64,000 nt of DNA from Acetivibrio alkalicellulosi (GTDB lineage Bacteria > Bacillota > Clostridia > Acetivibrionales > Acetivibrionaceae). The notes beneath the pieces were generated by a model. That model did no database searches. It was not told where the DNA came from and saw nothing but the letters and a program-made list of their open reading frames with translations. The stretch is taken from positions 124,001 to 188,000 of the forward strand of contig VLTH01000001.1 of the NCBI GenBank assembly GCA_008125075.1, given 5' to 3'. Shown here in pieces: positions 56,666-64,000 of the stretch; the stretch's first letter is position 1; each line of letters starts with the position of its first letter. The position numbers were made by a program, and so were the translations under genes.

Positions 56666-57273
56666 AAAATTCCCCGCCTTTTAATATTTTCAATCTTTAG
56701 TATTTATTTATAAATTACTAATTATAACAACAAGCAAGTGTATAGCGTTCTTATCAAATAACAAGCTATTAAACGAAAGGTCTGAAAGAACTGTTACAAT
56801 GGCTACTTAACTATAACTGCAAGGATGTTTGTATGGAATCGTATTTAAACTTATCTTTAATTATTTAAATACTTCTAATAAAAGCTTGCTGTATCAAGCC
56901 ACTTCTTTTTTATATTTTCCACTTTGTTCTAATTGATCTTATAAACCTAAGTTTGCATTGAAATCAACATTTTATTATTCTTAATTACTTTAATTAAGGC
57001 TCGGCTAAAGAATTACTTCCTCTTTTTCGCGTAACGCGTGTGGTAATGAAAGCGTTGGAAGTGAAAACTTAGAGGAAGTTATTTTTAAACGATGCCTAAA
57101 GGACTACATTTTATTTATCGGAGATTATACGATACGTGTTTAATATTATTTATAATATTTTATTCTACAAAAAGAGAATGTAGACAATCTGATTTTCTTA
57201 AAAAAATTTGTGACAATCATAACTGTTAGTTGAAAATCAGGAGGGGGTCTGTGCTTAATTGACACAGCTTTGT
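56666..57273. other. 608-bp intergenic region with a structured element
   Basis: No gene is seen. The region contains the divergent leaders of the receptor (minus) and the HExxH gene (plus), the stem-loop listed separately at 57015-57079, and a short CTGTG/CACAG hairpin around 57250-57267 just before the promoter of the HExxH gene. Confidence 0.5.
57015..57079. other. Long stem-loop with inner palindrome
   Basis: The outer arms ACTTCCTCT (57015-57023) and AGAGGAAGT (57071-57079) pair perfectly across 47 nt. Within the loop is CGCGTAACGCG (57028-57038). This G+C-richer patch in an AT-rich spacer could be a small RNA, a decayed IS end or a terminator. I cannot choose between these. Confidence 0.4.
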
Positions 57274-57302
57274 TTGCACCTATACTTGTAGCATGTTATA
57301 AT
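57274..57302 (+). promoter_or_regulatory. Sigma-A-type promoter of the HExxH gene
   Basis: TTGCAC (57274-57279) and TATAAT (57297-57302) are separated by 17 bp, about 50 nt before the chosen start codon. Confidence 0.75.
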
Positions 57303-57355
57303 TAATATTATAGAGTTATTGATTGTACCAAATAAAAAGTGAAGGATATAGTTTA

Positions 57356-57826
57356 ATGAATATTGATTTTAGATTAGCAAATTCATTGTATAATACATAC
57401 TCTACCAATTCTCAAAATGATACTTATAATAACAAAGTTCAAGCCAATTATAAAGCAAATGAAATTGAACCTCTTGAATGCGAAACCTGTAGCACCAGGA
57501 AATATCAGGATGACTCTGATGATTCAGGTGTGTCCTTTCAAACACCAACACATATATCACCTGAATCATCAGCTTCAGAAGTAATGTCTCATGAAATGGA
57601 GCATTATTCACGTGACCGTGATAAAGCTGAGCAAGAAGGTAAGGAAGTAGTTTCACAAAGCATTAGACTCCATACAAGCATATGTCCAGAATGTTCAAGA
57701 ATTTATGTATCAGGTGGTGTAACCGAAACTAAAGTATTAGAAAAGCAAGAGGATGATTTGTTTAAAGAGCAATATAAAAACGTAATGCTTAAGAATTTTG
57801 GAGTTTTTTTTGACACAAAAGTATAG
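57356..57826 (+). CDS. Small SprA-related putative metallopeptidase with two CxxC pairs
   Basis: The start at 57356 has AAGGA 10 nt upstream; an earlier in-frame ATG at 57323 has none. The 156-residue product has CETC (Cys42, Cys45), the conserved stretch GVSFQTPTHISPESSASEV, then HEMEH (79-83), an HExxH zinc motif, then HTSICPECSRIYVSGG with Cys110 and Cys113. This set matches a small clostridial family that I associate with the SprA-related HExxH proteins. There is no signal peptide, so it is probably cytoplasmic. The two CxxC pairs may form a separate metal site. Enzyme activity is not proven for the family as far as I know. Confidence 0.7.
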   Translation: MNIDFRLANSLYNTYSTNSQNDTYNNKVQANYKANEIEPLECETCSTRKYQDDSDDSGVSFQTPTHISPESSASEVMSHEMEHYSRDRDKAEQEGKEVVSQSIRLHTSICPECSRIYVSGGVTETKVLEKQEDDLFKEQYKNVMLKNFGVFFDTKV

Positions 57827-57901
57827 GAATTAATAGTGGATACCAATACCTACAGCCTTATCCTCCTATTTTAGAAAAAAAGTCGAGTAAACAAATATTC
57901 A

Positions 57902-57931
57902 TATGATATCATAATCTTATCTTAAGATTAT
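57902..57931. promoter_or_regulatory. Two overlapping palindromes, possible operator
   Basis: TATGATATCATA (57902-57913) is a perfect 12-bp palindrome. It overlaps ATAATCTTA-TCT-TAAGATTAT (57911-57931), a 9-bp inverted repeat. They lie about 110 bp before the next promoter. The second could also act as a weak terminator of the HExxH gene, though no T-run follows. Confidence 0.45.
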
Positions 57932-58041
57932 GGGGGTACTCCTTGAACGAATTCAAAAATCAATTAATTACATAGAAGCGAATCGTTTATGGAATTATTT
58001 TTCTTCATATTTATTACAAGCACCCAAGTCCTGATAAAAAA

Positions 58042-58070
58042 TTGAAGAAGATATAAGGTTTTGATACAAT
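58042..58070 (+). promoter_or_regulatory. Promoter of the 58116 gene
   Basis: TTGAAG (58042-58047) and TACAAT (58065-58070) are separated by 17 bp, about 45 nt before the start codon. Confidence 0.6.
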
Positions 58071-58115
58071 AAATATAGTGATAAAAGAGTCGATATGGTT
58101 GAGGGGGAAGTGATT

Positions 58116-58823
58116 ATGATTAAGGTTAAAAAAGAGTTTCTTCTAGTAGTAAGTGGTACAATTATGCTATTGGTGTTATTTGGTATCGGATTAAGATACT
58201 TAAAAGGTAATAATGATTTAAATCTTAACAAAAATAAAGTAAGTCAAATTAATATTTCTTCTGTGGGGGGCAATGAAGGACCGTCTCTATTAATGGAAAC
58301 TATCAATAAAAATCAAATTTCAACTATTATAGATTATTTGAATACTTTAAATTTGGTTAAAACAAATAAGATGGAGGAAAAAAGGTATCTAGGTGGTGGA
58401 TATACCATAGATATTCTATATAAAAATGATACTAAAAGGGAAATTACTCATTTTGGGAATTTGTTTCTGATAGATTCCGAAGGATTAACATATGAAATAG
58501 ATATTGAGGAAGCTTTAAAGTTTCACCCTATTAAAGCAAGTATAAGGGAAAGTATCCAAAGTGAAAAAGGAGATCCTTGGTTAGAGGGTGTTGTTTCATC
58601 TGGATACTCTAATTATGCATGCAAAATAAGAGATAATGATGGTGTAGTGCACAATGTATATATTCAAGATGCATATATTGAAGACTATACAGGAGGAGAC
58701 TTAATTTTGAGGGATGGTGATGAAGTTAGGGTTTTCTATAAAGAAGATACATATATAAATGAGGATTATCTTATTGCTACAGCAGTTTTTATTACTAAAA
58801 AGGTTGAACTTGAGTGGGATTAA
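58116..58823 (+). CDS. Membrane-anchored extracytoplasmic protein of unknown function
   Basis: The start at 58116 (MIKVKKEFLLVV) follows a GAGGGG ribosome site; an upstream in-frame ATG at 58095 is less well placed. The 235-residue product has one N-terminal membrane helix (about residues 8-27) and a mostly beta-rich exported part with GGGYTIDILYKND. A second half around YSNYACKIRDNDGVVHNVYI suggests a small OB- or SH3-like domain. I recognise no family. It has its own promoter and no obvious operon partner. Confidence 0.6.
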   Translation: MIKVKKEFLLVVSGTIMLLVLFGIGLRYLKGNNDLNLNKNKVSQINISSVGGNEGPSLLMETINKNQISTIIDYLNTLNLVKTNKMEEKRYLGGGYTIDILYKNDTKREITHFGNLFLIDSEGLTYEIDIEEALKFHPIKASIRESIQSEKGDPWLEGVVSSGYSNYACKIRDNDGVVHNVYIQDAYIEDYTGGDLILRDGDEVRVFYKEDTYINEDYLIATAVFITKKVELEWD

Positions 58824-58908
58824 TATTTTAGTGAGAATTTTAATCATAATTTTAAAATAATTTGAGGTGCCATATTAACTGTTGAAAAAAGCAAGGGTAA
58901 CAAAAGAC

Positions 58909-58936
58909 TTGAAAAAACTTGAATTTAGGTTATAAT
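58909..58936 (+). promoter_or_regulatory. Promoter of the AAA/DUF4143-type ATPase gene
   Basis: TTGAAA (58909-58914) and TATAAT (58931-58936) are separated by 16 bp. Because the -10 box lies downstream of the first in-frame ATG (58919), transcription should start after it. That supports the GTG at 58970 as the real start. Confidence 0.65.
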
Positions 58937-58969
58937 AAAATTATATTTTATATTTATCGGAGTGGTTTT

Positions 58970-60184
58970 GTGTATATAAAAAGAGATTTGGAACAAGTTG
59001 CTACAAATATAAATAACACATTTCCTGTGTTACTTATTACAGGGCCTCGACAAGTTGGGAAAACTACACTATTAAAAAAAATTTCAGAAGAGGGACGTAA
59101 GTATGTAACCCTTGATAATCCTTTAGTACGAGAAATTGCTGTTACAGATCCAGCACTTTTTTTGCAAAGATATTCACCGCCCGTACTTATTGATGAAATT
59201 CAATATGCCCCACAAATTCTTCCCTATATTAAAATGTATGTTGATGAACATAAAAACCATGGAGATTTTTGGCTAACTGGATCCCAGATGTTTCATCTTA
59301 TGAAAAATGTAAGTGAGAGTCTTGCAGGACGAGTGGGAGTGATTAATATGCAGGGCTTATCAACAAGTGAAATTAAAGGATATAGGGGTACTGCGTATAA
59401 AACAAATTTTGAAAATTTATCTAAAAAATTAGAGTATGCAAATAAACAAGACTTGAAAGAAATATACAATAGAATTTTTAAAGGATCAATGCCAGCTTTG
59501 TATGAAACTAAACGAGATTTAGAGGTGTATTATTCATCTTATGTAAACACATACTTGCAAAGAGACATTAAAGATTTGACTCAAGTAGGTGATGAGCTTG
59601 CCTTTATGAGATTTATGACATGTTGTGCAGCGAGAACTAGTCAGATGGTAAATTATGCAGATATGGCTAAAGATGTTGGAATTAGTCCACCAACTGCAAA
59701 ACAATGGCTCTCTATTTTGGTTTCATCAGGTATAGTTACATTGGTAGAGCCCTACTATAATAATGCTCTCAAGAGGATTGTAAAATCTCCTAACTTGTAT
59801 TTTATGGACACAGGTTTGTGTGCATATCTTACAAGATGGACTAGTAGTGAAACTTTAGAGGTTTCTGCCATGTCAGGAGCGTTTTTTGAAACATATGTTG
59901 TAAGTGAAATTATAAAGAGCTATTATAATGTCGGGAAAAGACCTCCTGTATTTTATTATAGAGACACTGACAATAGAGAAATTGATTTAATAATTGAACA
60001 GGACAATACATTATATCCAATTGAAATCAAGAAAAGTGGAAGTCCTAAAAAAGATGCTGCGAAAAATTTTAGTATATTAGAAAAAACAAGTAAAGAGGTT
60101 GGAACAGGAAATGTTATTTGTTTGTGTAGCGATATAATTCCTATTAATGAAAAAAACTATTTTGTTCCTGTCTGGCTCATTTGA
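58970..60184 (+). CDS. AAA-type ATPase with C-terminal DUF4143-like domain
   Basis: The GTG start is chosen because GGAG lies about 8 nt upstream and the promoter -10 box overlaps the longer frame. The product has 404 residues. Walker A is GPRQVGKTT (25-33), Walker B is VLIDEIQ (about 72-78), and a sensor-like WLTGSQMF follows. A winged-helix-like middle (YADMAKDVGISPPTAKQWL) leads into a C-terminal restriction-fold-like part with EIDLII and PIEIKKS (about 337-355). This is the standard layout of the widespread AAA_14/DUF4143 family, whose biological role is unclear. Proposed roles include defence or toxin-antitoxin-like systems. It stands alone here. Confidence 0.88.
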   Translation: MYIKRDLEQVATNINNTFPVLLITGPRQVGKTTLLKKISEEGRKYVTLDNPLVREIAVTDPALFLQRYSPPVLIDEIQYAPQILPYIKMYVDEHKNHGDFWLTGSQMFHLMKNVSESLAGRVGVINMQGLSTSEIKGYRGTAYKTNFENLSKKLEYANKQDLKEIYNRIFKGSMPALYETKRDLEVYYSSYVNTYLQRDIKDLTQVGDELAFMRFMTCCAARTSQMVNYADMAKDVGISPPTAKQWLSILVSSGIVTLVEPYYNNALKRIVKSPNLYFMDTGLCAYLTRWTSSETLEVSAMSGAFFETYVVSEIIKSYYNVGKRPPVFYYRDTDNREIDLIIEQDNTLYPIEIKKSGSPKKDAAKNFSILEKTSKEVGTGNVICLCSDIIPINEKNYFVPVWLI

Positions 60185-60326
60185 TATAATAACAAGAACT
60201 CAAAAATAATAGTATTATATAAAACTATCATGTTAGTTGCTGTTTGTTAGAAAACTTCTGTTGCATTTGCCCATCCAAAATGAGCTACGTAATTATATCC
60301 ACTTGGTTTACTGAATTTTAAATCAC

Positions 60327-61310
60327 CTAAGGAGTACAAGTGTAGTGTGGTTGGAAGTAAATATTTTTTAGGGAGAATTCTCCATTCTCAAATTTTACAT
60401 CTCCAATTACATCACCAATATAATTTGTTAGAGGATAGGGAGAATTATTAATGAATAAACCAAGTCCTAGACCAAATACAGCTTTTAATTTATTATCTTC
60501 AAAATTAAAACTCACAATGCTACCAAAAATTGGGCGGCCAGATTCGAACTCTACATTTTTATACTCGAATCGCTCTTGGAATTCATCTAAGTTTACAGAG
60601 TATAGTTCATTTGATATTTCAATATCTGCAATTAATTGATTATTTTTATAATAAGTATTAAGTTTGACTTCTTCATTAAGTTGACTTGTATAATTCTCAT
60701 AACAATACTCTTTGTAGTGCTTTGAATTCAGTTTGTATGTCTGGTTATCATCTAACACTTTTGAATATACAGAATCGTCTAATATTTCAATTATTCGTAA
60801 CTCATCAATAGAAACTCCAGTTCCTGAACCAACGTATCTAACTATTGCAATTTCATCTATACCATTGTTAGTAAAATCATAAGAGTAAATTTGTGGGAAA
60901 ACATTTCTTGGTGTTAATAGAGTATACCAATCAAAATAAATTCTAGCTCCATTAACACATAAAACAGTTCCATAAGATGACTTATCAGCATAAAGATATA
61001 TGTTTTTCTCGGGGATTTCTGTCGTAAGTGAAAAATCAGCATCTTTGTATTCGTTAAAAGACTGAATAATTTTTTTTGAGATATTTTCTTTTTCTAGAAC
61101 AGGTTTGTTAGTTGATAAATCTTCTTTTTCAGGATCGGGTGTGTTAATTGATAAATCGGAACTCAATGAAGAAGTGGTATCCTCATTTGATACTTTAAAT
61201 CCTGAATCAGTATATTTTTCATGACAAGAAGTTAAAAATAAGCTTATAAGTATTAGTATTAGCATGAGAAATAGTTTTGATATTCTTAAAATATTAATAA
61301 TATTTTTCAT
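60327..61310 (-). CDS. Lipoprotein of unknown function, probably frameshifted near its C-terminus
   Basis: A GGAG site precedes the ATG. The N-terminus has a hydrophobic signal and lipobox LTSC (Cys29), so it is a membrane-anchored lipoprotein outside the cell. A Ser/Thr/Glu-rich linker follows, then a domain of about 240 residues with FTNNGIDEIAIVRYVGSGTG, reminiscent of FG-GAP/VCBS-like repeat segments in clostridial lipoproteins. No catalytic motif is seen. The stop at 60327 follows an A6 run (60364-60369 on the + strand read as T6). One extra A would add about 40 plausible residues, ending GWANATEVF at 60247. It is convergent with the ATPase gene. Confidence 0.7.
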   Translation of the reverse strand: MKNIINILRISKLFLMLILILISLFLTSCHEKYTDSGFKVSNEDTTSSLSSDLSINTPDPEKEDLSTNKPVLEKENISKKIIQSFNEYKDADFSLTTEIPEKNIYLYADKSSYGTVLCVNGARIYFDWYTLLTPRNVFPQIYSYDFTNNGIDEIAIVRYVGSGTGVSIDELRIIEILDDSVYSKVLDDNQTYKLNSKHYKEYCYENYTSQLNEEVKLNTYYKNNQLIADIEISNELYSVNLDEFQERFEYKNVEFESGRPIFGSIVSFNFEDNKLKAVFGLGLGLFINNSPYPLTNYIGDVIGDVKFENGEFSLKNIYFQPHYTCTP

Positions 61311-61489
61311 ATATAATTCTCCAATCTATAGTAATCACAACAAAGTGATTACATAAAAAATAAAAAATCATAAATCTATTATAGAAGCAGTCCTAGTTTC
61401 ATGCTCCCAATCTACCTATATATCTTATACAAGTATTTAAGATTATGCAAGATATTAATGTCAATAGTTATTTAAAAAAATACATACTG

Positions 61490-61532
61490 TTGACCTTGTT
61501 ACACATGATAGTATATAATATCATTATGTAAC
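61490..61532 (+). promoter_or_regulatory. Promoter and overlapping palindromic operator of the TetR gene
   Basis: TTGACC (61490-61495) and TATAAT (61514-61519) are separated by 18 bp. The sequence from 61498 to 61532 is an imperfect palindrome with ends GTTACA and TGTAAC and inner ATGATA/TATCAT arms, covering spacer and -10 box. This is the normal layout for autorepression by a TetR-family protein. A ribosome site (AGGAGA) follows. Confidence 0.7.
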
Positions 61533-61552
61533 AAATTAATAGGAGAGTTGAA

Positions 61553-62320
61553 ATGGCTAAAAATGTAGTTGAATCAAAGACGATGATACTAGATATACTT
61601 GATGAGATATATACTAGGACAGGAAAAGTATCCATTAATGAAATTGCAGAACATTCTCATGTCTCAAGAATGACTATTTACAGACTGTTCGGATCAAAGG
61701 AAAACCTTATTTCACAGTACAATAAGGCTAAACAAAAAAATATTCCTATTAAATCTAAAGAGTGCGCAAGACTAAAAATCCTTAAAGCCGCAGGAAAATG
61801 TTTTGCAAATAAGGGATTTCAAGGTGCAAGCATCGAGGAAATCGCTTCTATAGCAAAGGTTGGTGTAACTACTGTATATCGTACTTTTAAAGACAAGGAA
61901 AGCCTTATAACAGCTTATATCGAAGAAATTGGACGTAGTAAAATCAAGCAGGAATTAAGCAGTAGTAAGGATCTTAAGACAACACTAATACAGTTTGCAA
62001 TTTCCATTCTAACCCTCTTAGAAGAAGATATGGATTTATTTAAAATAGGATTAACCCAGGTTGGTAATAATGCTGAACTTATGGCAAAGCTAAATGATTC
62101 TCCAAACAGAAGCCTTTATATACTTACCCATTATTTAAAAGCTCAGGGATGCATAAGCGATCAAAGGATTTGTCAAGATTTGGCTATGGCTTTTATGGGA
62201 ATGCTGTTGGCTTTTGGATTTTTATATCCTTATTCTTATCAACTTCCTCTTAATAATAAAGAAGAAAAAGCAACCCTTATAGTTGATCTGTTCCTTAATG
62301 GCATTAAGGGTTTTTCATAA
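61553..62320 (+). CDS. TetR-family regulator with two tandem HTH domains
   Basis: The product has 255 residues. Two TetR-type DNA-binding domains lie in a row. The first is about 10-58 (VSINEIAEHSHVSRMTIYRL). The second is about 73-120 (SIEEIASIAKVGVTTVYRTF), with the usual KDKESL end. The C-terminal about 130 residues are a helical ligand-binding part. A normal TetR protein is about 200 residues with one HTH, so this is a fusion or internal duplication. It probably represses itself through the palindrome in its promoter, and the following phosphotransferase-like gene 74 nt downstream may be a target. Confidence 0.88.
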   Translation: MAKNVVESKTMILDILDEIYTRTGKVSINEIAEHSHVSRMTIYRLFGSKENLISQYNKAKQKNIPIKSKECARLKILKAAGKCFANKGFQGASIEEIASIAKVGVTTVYRTFKDKESLITAYIEEIGRSKIKQELSSSKDLKTTLIQFAISILTLLEEDMDLFKIGLTQVGNNAELMAKLNDSPNRSLYILTHYLKAQGCISDQRICQDLAMAFMGMLLAFGFLYPYSYQLPLNNKEEKATLIVDLFLNGIKGFS

Positions 62321-62394
62321 GCTCATAATGTAATAATTAATTGAAATATCTCCGAGTTAGTTAATCATCTGTTTTAAGAAAGGAGTAGCATTGT

Positions 62395-64000
62395 ATGAAA
62401 ACTAAAAGCAATAATTTGTACGTGATACCTTTGAAAAAACTAAAGCCTGTTCATCACTTATCTGTGGGAGGAAAAGCAAAAAACCTTGCCCAATTATTAA
62501 AAAAAGGTTTACCGGTACCTAGTGGATTCTGCATAACAACATATGCCTATGAAGAATTTATTAACTCAATACCTCTAATAAGTGATGCTTTTATTAGACT
62601 AGAAGCTATTCCATCAGATAATGTTGAAGCAATAATAAATGAAGTATCCATAATTCGTAATTTGCTTATAGCATCTCCCATTCCCCTCAATTTAGAAAAA
62701 GCTATACTTTTATCAATGAATACAATTGGTGAGGAAGGATATTATGCTGTAAGATCTAGTGCAACAACGGAAGATCTTGACGGAGCGTCATTTGCAGGTC
62801 AGCAGGATACATACCTAAATGTAAAGGGAAAGACCGAAATCCTTAAATCTATTAAAAGTTGCTGGGTTTCCTTGTTTAATGACAGAGCTGTTTTTTATCG
62901 TATACATAAGAAAATTAATCATAAAGAAGCATTAATGGCTGTTGTTGTGCAAAAAATGGTGGATGCTGAACTTTCAGGTGTTATATTCACTGCTAATCCC
63001 TTATCCGGAATCAAAGATCAAATGGTCATTGAATATACTGAAGGCCTAGGAGAAGCATTGGTTTCAGGCCGTGTAACACCACATAGAGCAATAGTTTCAA
63101 AGGATAATCTTTCTATTATTGAATGGAGTAAAGGCACTGAATCACAACGGGAAGTGAAACTATTAAAAAAGCTATCTTATTTGGCAAAAAAAATAGAAGT
63201 AAGCTTTGGTTGTTCTCAAGATATAGAATGGGCAACAAAAAACGGAAAGCCATTTATACTTCAAGCCCGCCCGATTACCACCCTTTCTTTAGAAAAGGAT
63301 CAAACAGTTTGGAGCAACGTTAATGTAGGAGAAATAATGCCATATGTGATCACGCCTCTTTGCTATTCTTATTTTCAACATATTTCAAAGGCCATTTTTA
63401 AGCCATTTTTAAGACTTTTAGGTGTTAATTTGGATAAAAGACTTATGTTTGGATCGATTGCAGGCAGGGTTTATGTTAACCTTTCTCTATTCGACAAGAT
63501 GATTAAGAACGCTCCTGGCCCGATAAAAATGAATTTGTCGGAAGTATTCGGAGGTGTTCCTACAAACATTTCTGAATCAAATGATAAAAAGCATTTATTT
63601 CGCCAAGCATTGACTTCACTTGCACTCATAGTTTCATTCCCCTTCTTGCTCGTTGTATTCCTATTTATTAGCAGAAAAAACAATATAGATGGATTGTTAA
63701 ATACTATGCGTAGTAGATCTGCAAGGTTAATGTATAATAACTACGAAAGCCTTAATATTAATGATCTTACTGACCGTTTATATTGGTATGTGATTTGGAA
63801 GAAAAAAATTTTTACTGCTGGAGTAGGTGTAAGTTCAGGCATGGGGTATACAACTGCATTTCTAAAAATATGCAAAAAGTGGTTAAACGATGATAGCAAT
63901 AAAGTAGGAAACATCCTTCTTGCATGTGTTGGAAATATGGCTTCTGCTGATGCAGGTAGAGATCTAATTTTTTTTGCTTCATGGATAGAAAAAAATGAAG
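62395..64000 (+). CDS. PEP-synthase/rifampin-phosphotransferase-like enzyme (3' end outside window)
   Basis: AGGAG lies 10 nt before the ATG and the frame stays open to the window end (535 codons visible). The N-terminus (VGGKAKNLAQLLKKGLPVPSG), the segment YYAVRSSATTEDLDGASFAG (about 116-135), ELSGVIFTANPLSG and the end of the ATP-grasp part, IEWA with LQARPIT (near 291), identify the ATP-binding domain shared by PEP synthase and rifampin phosphotransferase. The next part (NVGEIMPYVITPLCYSYF) matches the second domain of the phosphotransferase group more than true PEP synthase. The swivelling His domain would lie beyond 64000. No terminator separates it from the TetR gene, so the two are likely co-transcribed. 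Confidence 0.85.
   Translation, partial: MKTKSNNLYVIPLKKLKPVHHLSVGGKAKNLAQLLKKGLPVPSGFCITTYAYEEFINSIPLISDAFIRLEAIPSDNVEAIINEVSIIRNLLIASPIPLNLEKAILLSMNTIGEEGYYAVRSSATTEDLDGASFAGQQDTYLNVKGKTEILKSIKSCWVSLFNDRAVFYRIHKKINHKEALMAVVVQKMVDAELSGVIFTANPLSGIKDQMVIEYTEGLGEALVSGRVTPHRAIVSKDNLSIIEWSKGTESQREVKLLKKLSYLAKKIEVSFGCSQDIEWATKNGKPFILQARPITTLSLEKDQTVWSNVNVGEIMPYVITPLCYSYFQHISKAIFKPFLRLLGVNLDKRLMFGSIAGRVYVNLSLFDKMIKNAPGPIKMNLSEVFGGVPTNISESNDKKHLFRQALTSLALIVSFPFLLVVFLFISRKNNIDGLLNTMRSRSARLMYNNYESLNINDLTDRLYWYVIWKKKIFTAGVGVSSGMGYTTAFLKICKKWLNDDSNKVGNILLACVGNMASADAGRDLIFFASWIEKNE

Noticed and set aside
58919-58969. Upstream ATG start for the AAA ATPase
   Set aside because: The promoter -10 box at 58931 lies after this ATG, and a GTG at 58970 has a ribosome site and starts right at the conserved part.

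Overview
The window is dominated by the 3' part of a trans-acyltransferase (trans-AT) type I polyketide synthase (PKS) cluster. It covers about 49.5 kb, all on the + strand, from a low-G+C Firmicute that is most likely a clostridium. The AT-rich composition, strong AGGAGG-type ribosome sites, clostridial accessory genes and an IS200-type remnant suggest this group. The species cannot be told from sequence alone.

Region 1 (2-49525): five PKS reading frames in one tight operon, with overlaps or gaps of less than 20 nt. Domain order by eye: P1 [KS]-DH(degenerate)-KR-cMT-ACP | KS-KR-ACP | KS-KR-ACP | KS // P2 DH-ACP | KS-KR-ACP | KS-DH-KR // P3 -ACP | KS-DH-KR-ACP-ER | KS-DH(degenerate)-cMT-ACP | KS-DH // P4 KR-ACP | KS-ACP | KS-ACP-TE // P5 KS0-DH*-ACP | KS-DH. 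No acyltransferase domain is present in any of them, so malonyl loading must come from a separate AT outside the window. Modules are split between proteins at P1/P2 (KS|DH) and P3/P4 (KS-DH|KR). P2 and P3 look like one gene broken by a single-base shift in a G6 run. P5 lies after the thioesterase gene. It opens with a non-elongating KS whose HGTGT His is Gln, followed by a DH-like domain whose catalytic Asp is Asn. That is the layout of a double-bond-shift module, so gene order and assembly order probably differ.

By textbook colinearity P1-P4 would make a reduced chain with two alpha-methyl branches and several alkenes, ending in two unreduced beta-keto extensions before the TE. Such an end is suited to pyrone-like cyclisation. 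This is inference only.

Region 2 (49526-51286): a graveyard of gene remnants. It holds an IS200-type tnpA start with its ribosome-site hairpin, a 632-bp duplicated piece of the chemotaxis-receptor gene found further on, and decayed TPR fragments.

Region 3 (51287-62320): accessory genes. They encode a secreted caspase-fold-like protein, two small membrane proteins, a chemotaxis receptor with a C-terminal sugar-binding-type domain, a small HExxH protein with two CxxC pairs, an AAA/DUF4143-type ATPase, a lipoprotein with a possible 3' frameshift, and a TetR-family regulator with two tandem HTH domains and a palindromic operator over its promoter.

Region 4 (62395-64000): the start of a PEP-synthase/rifampin-phosphotransferase-like enzyme, probably co-transcribed with the TetR gene and cut by the window end.
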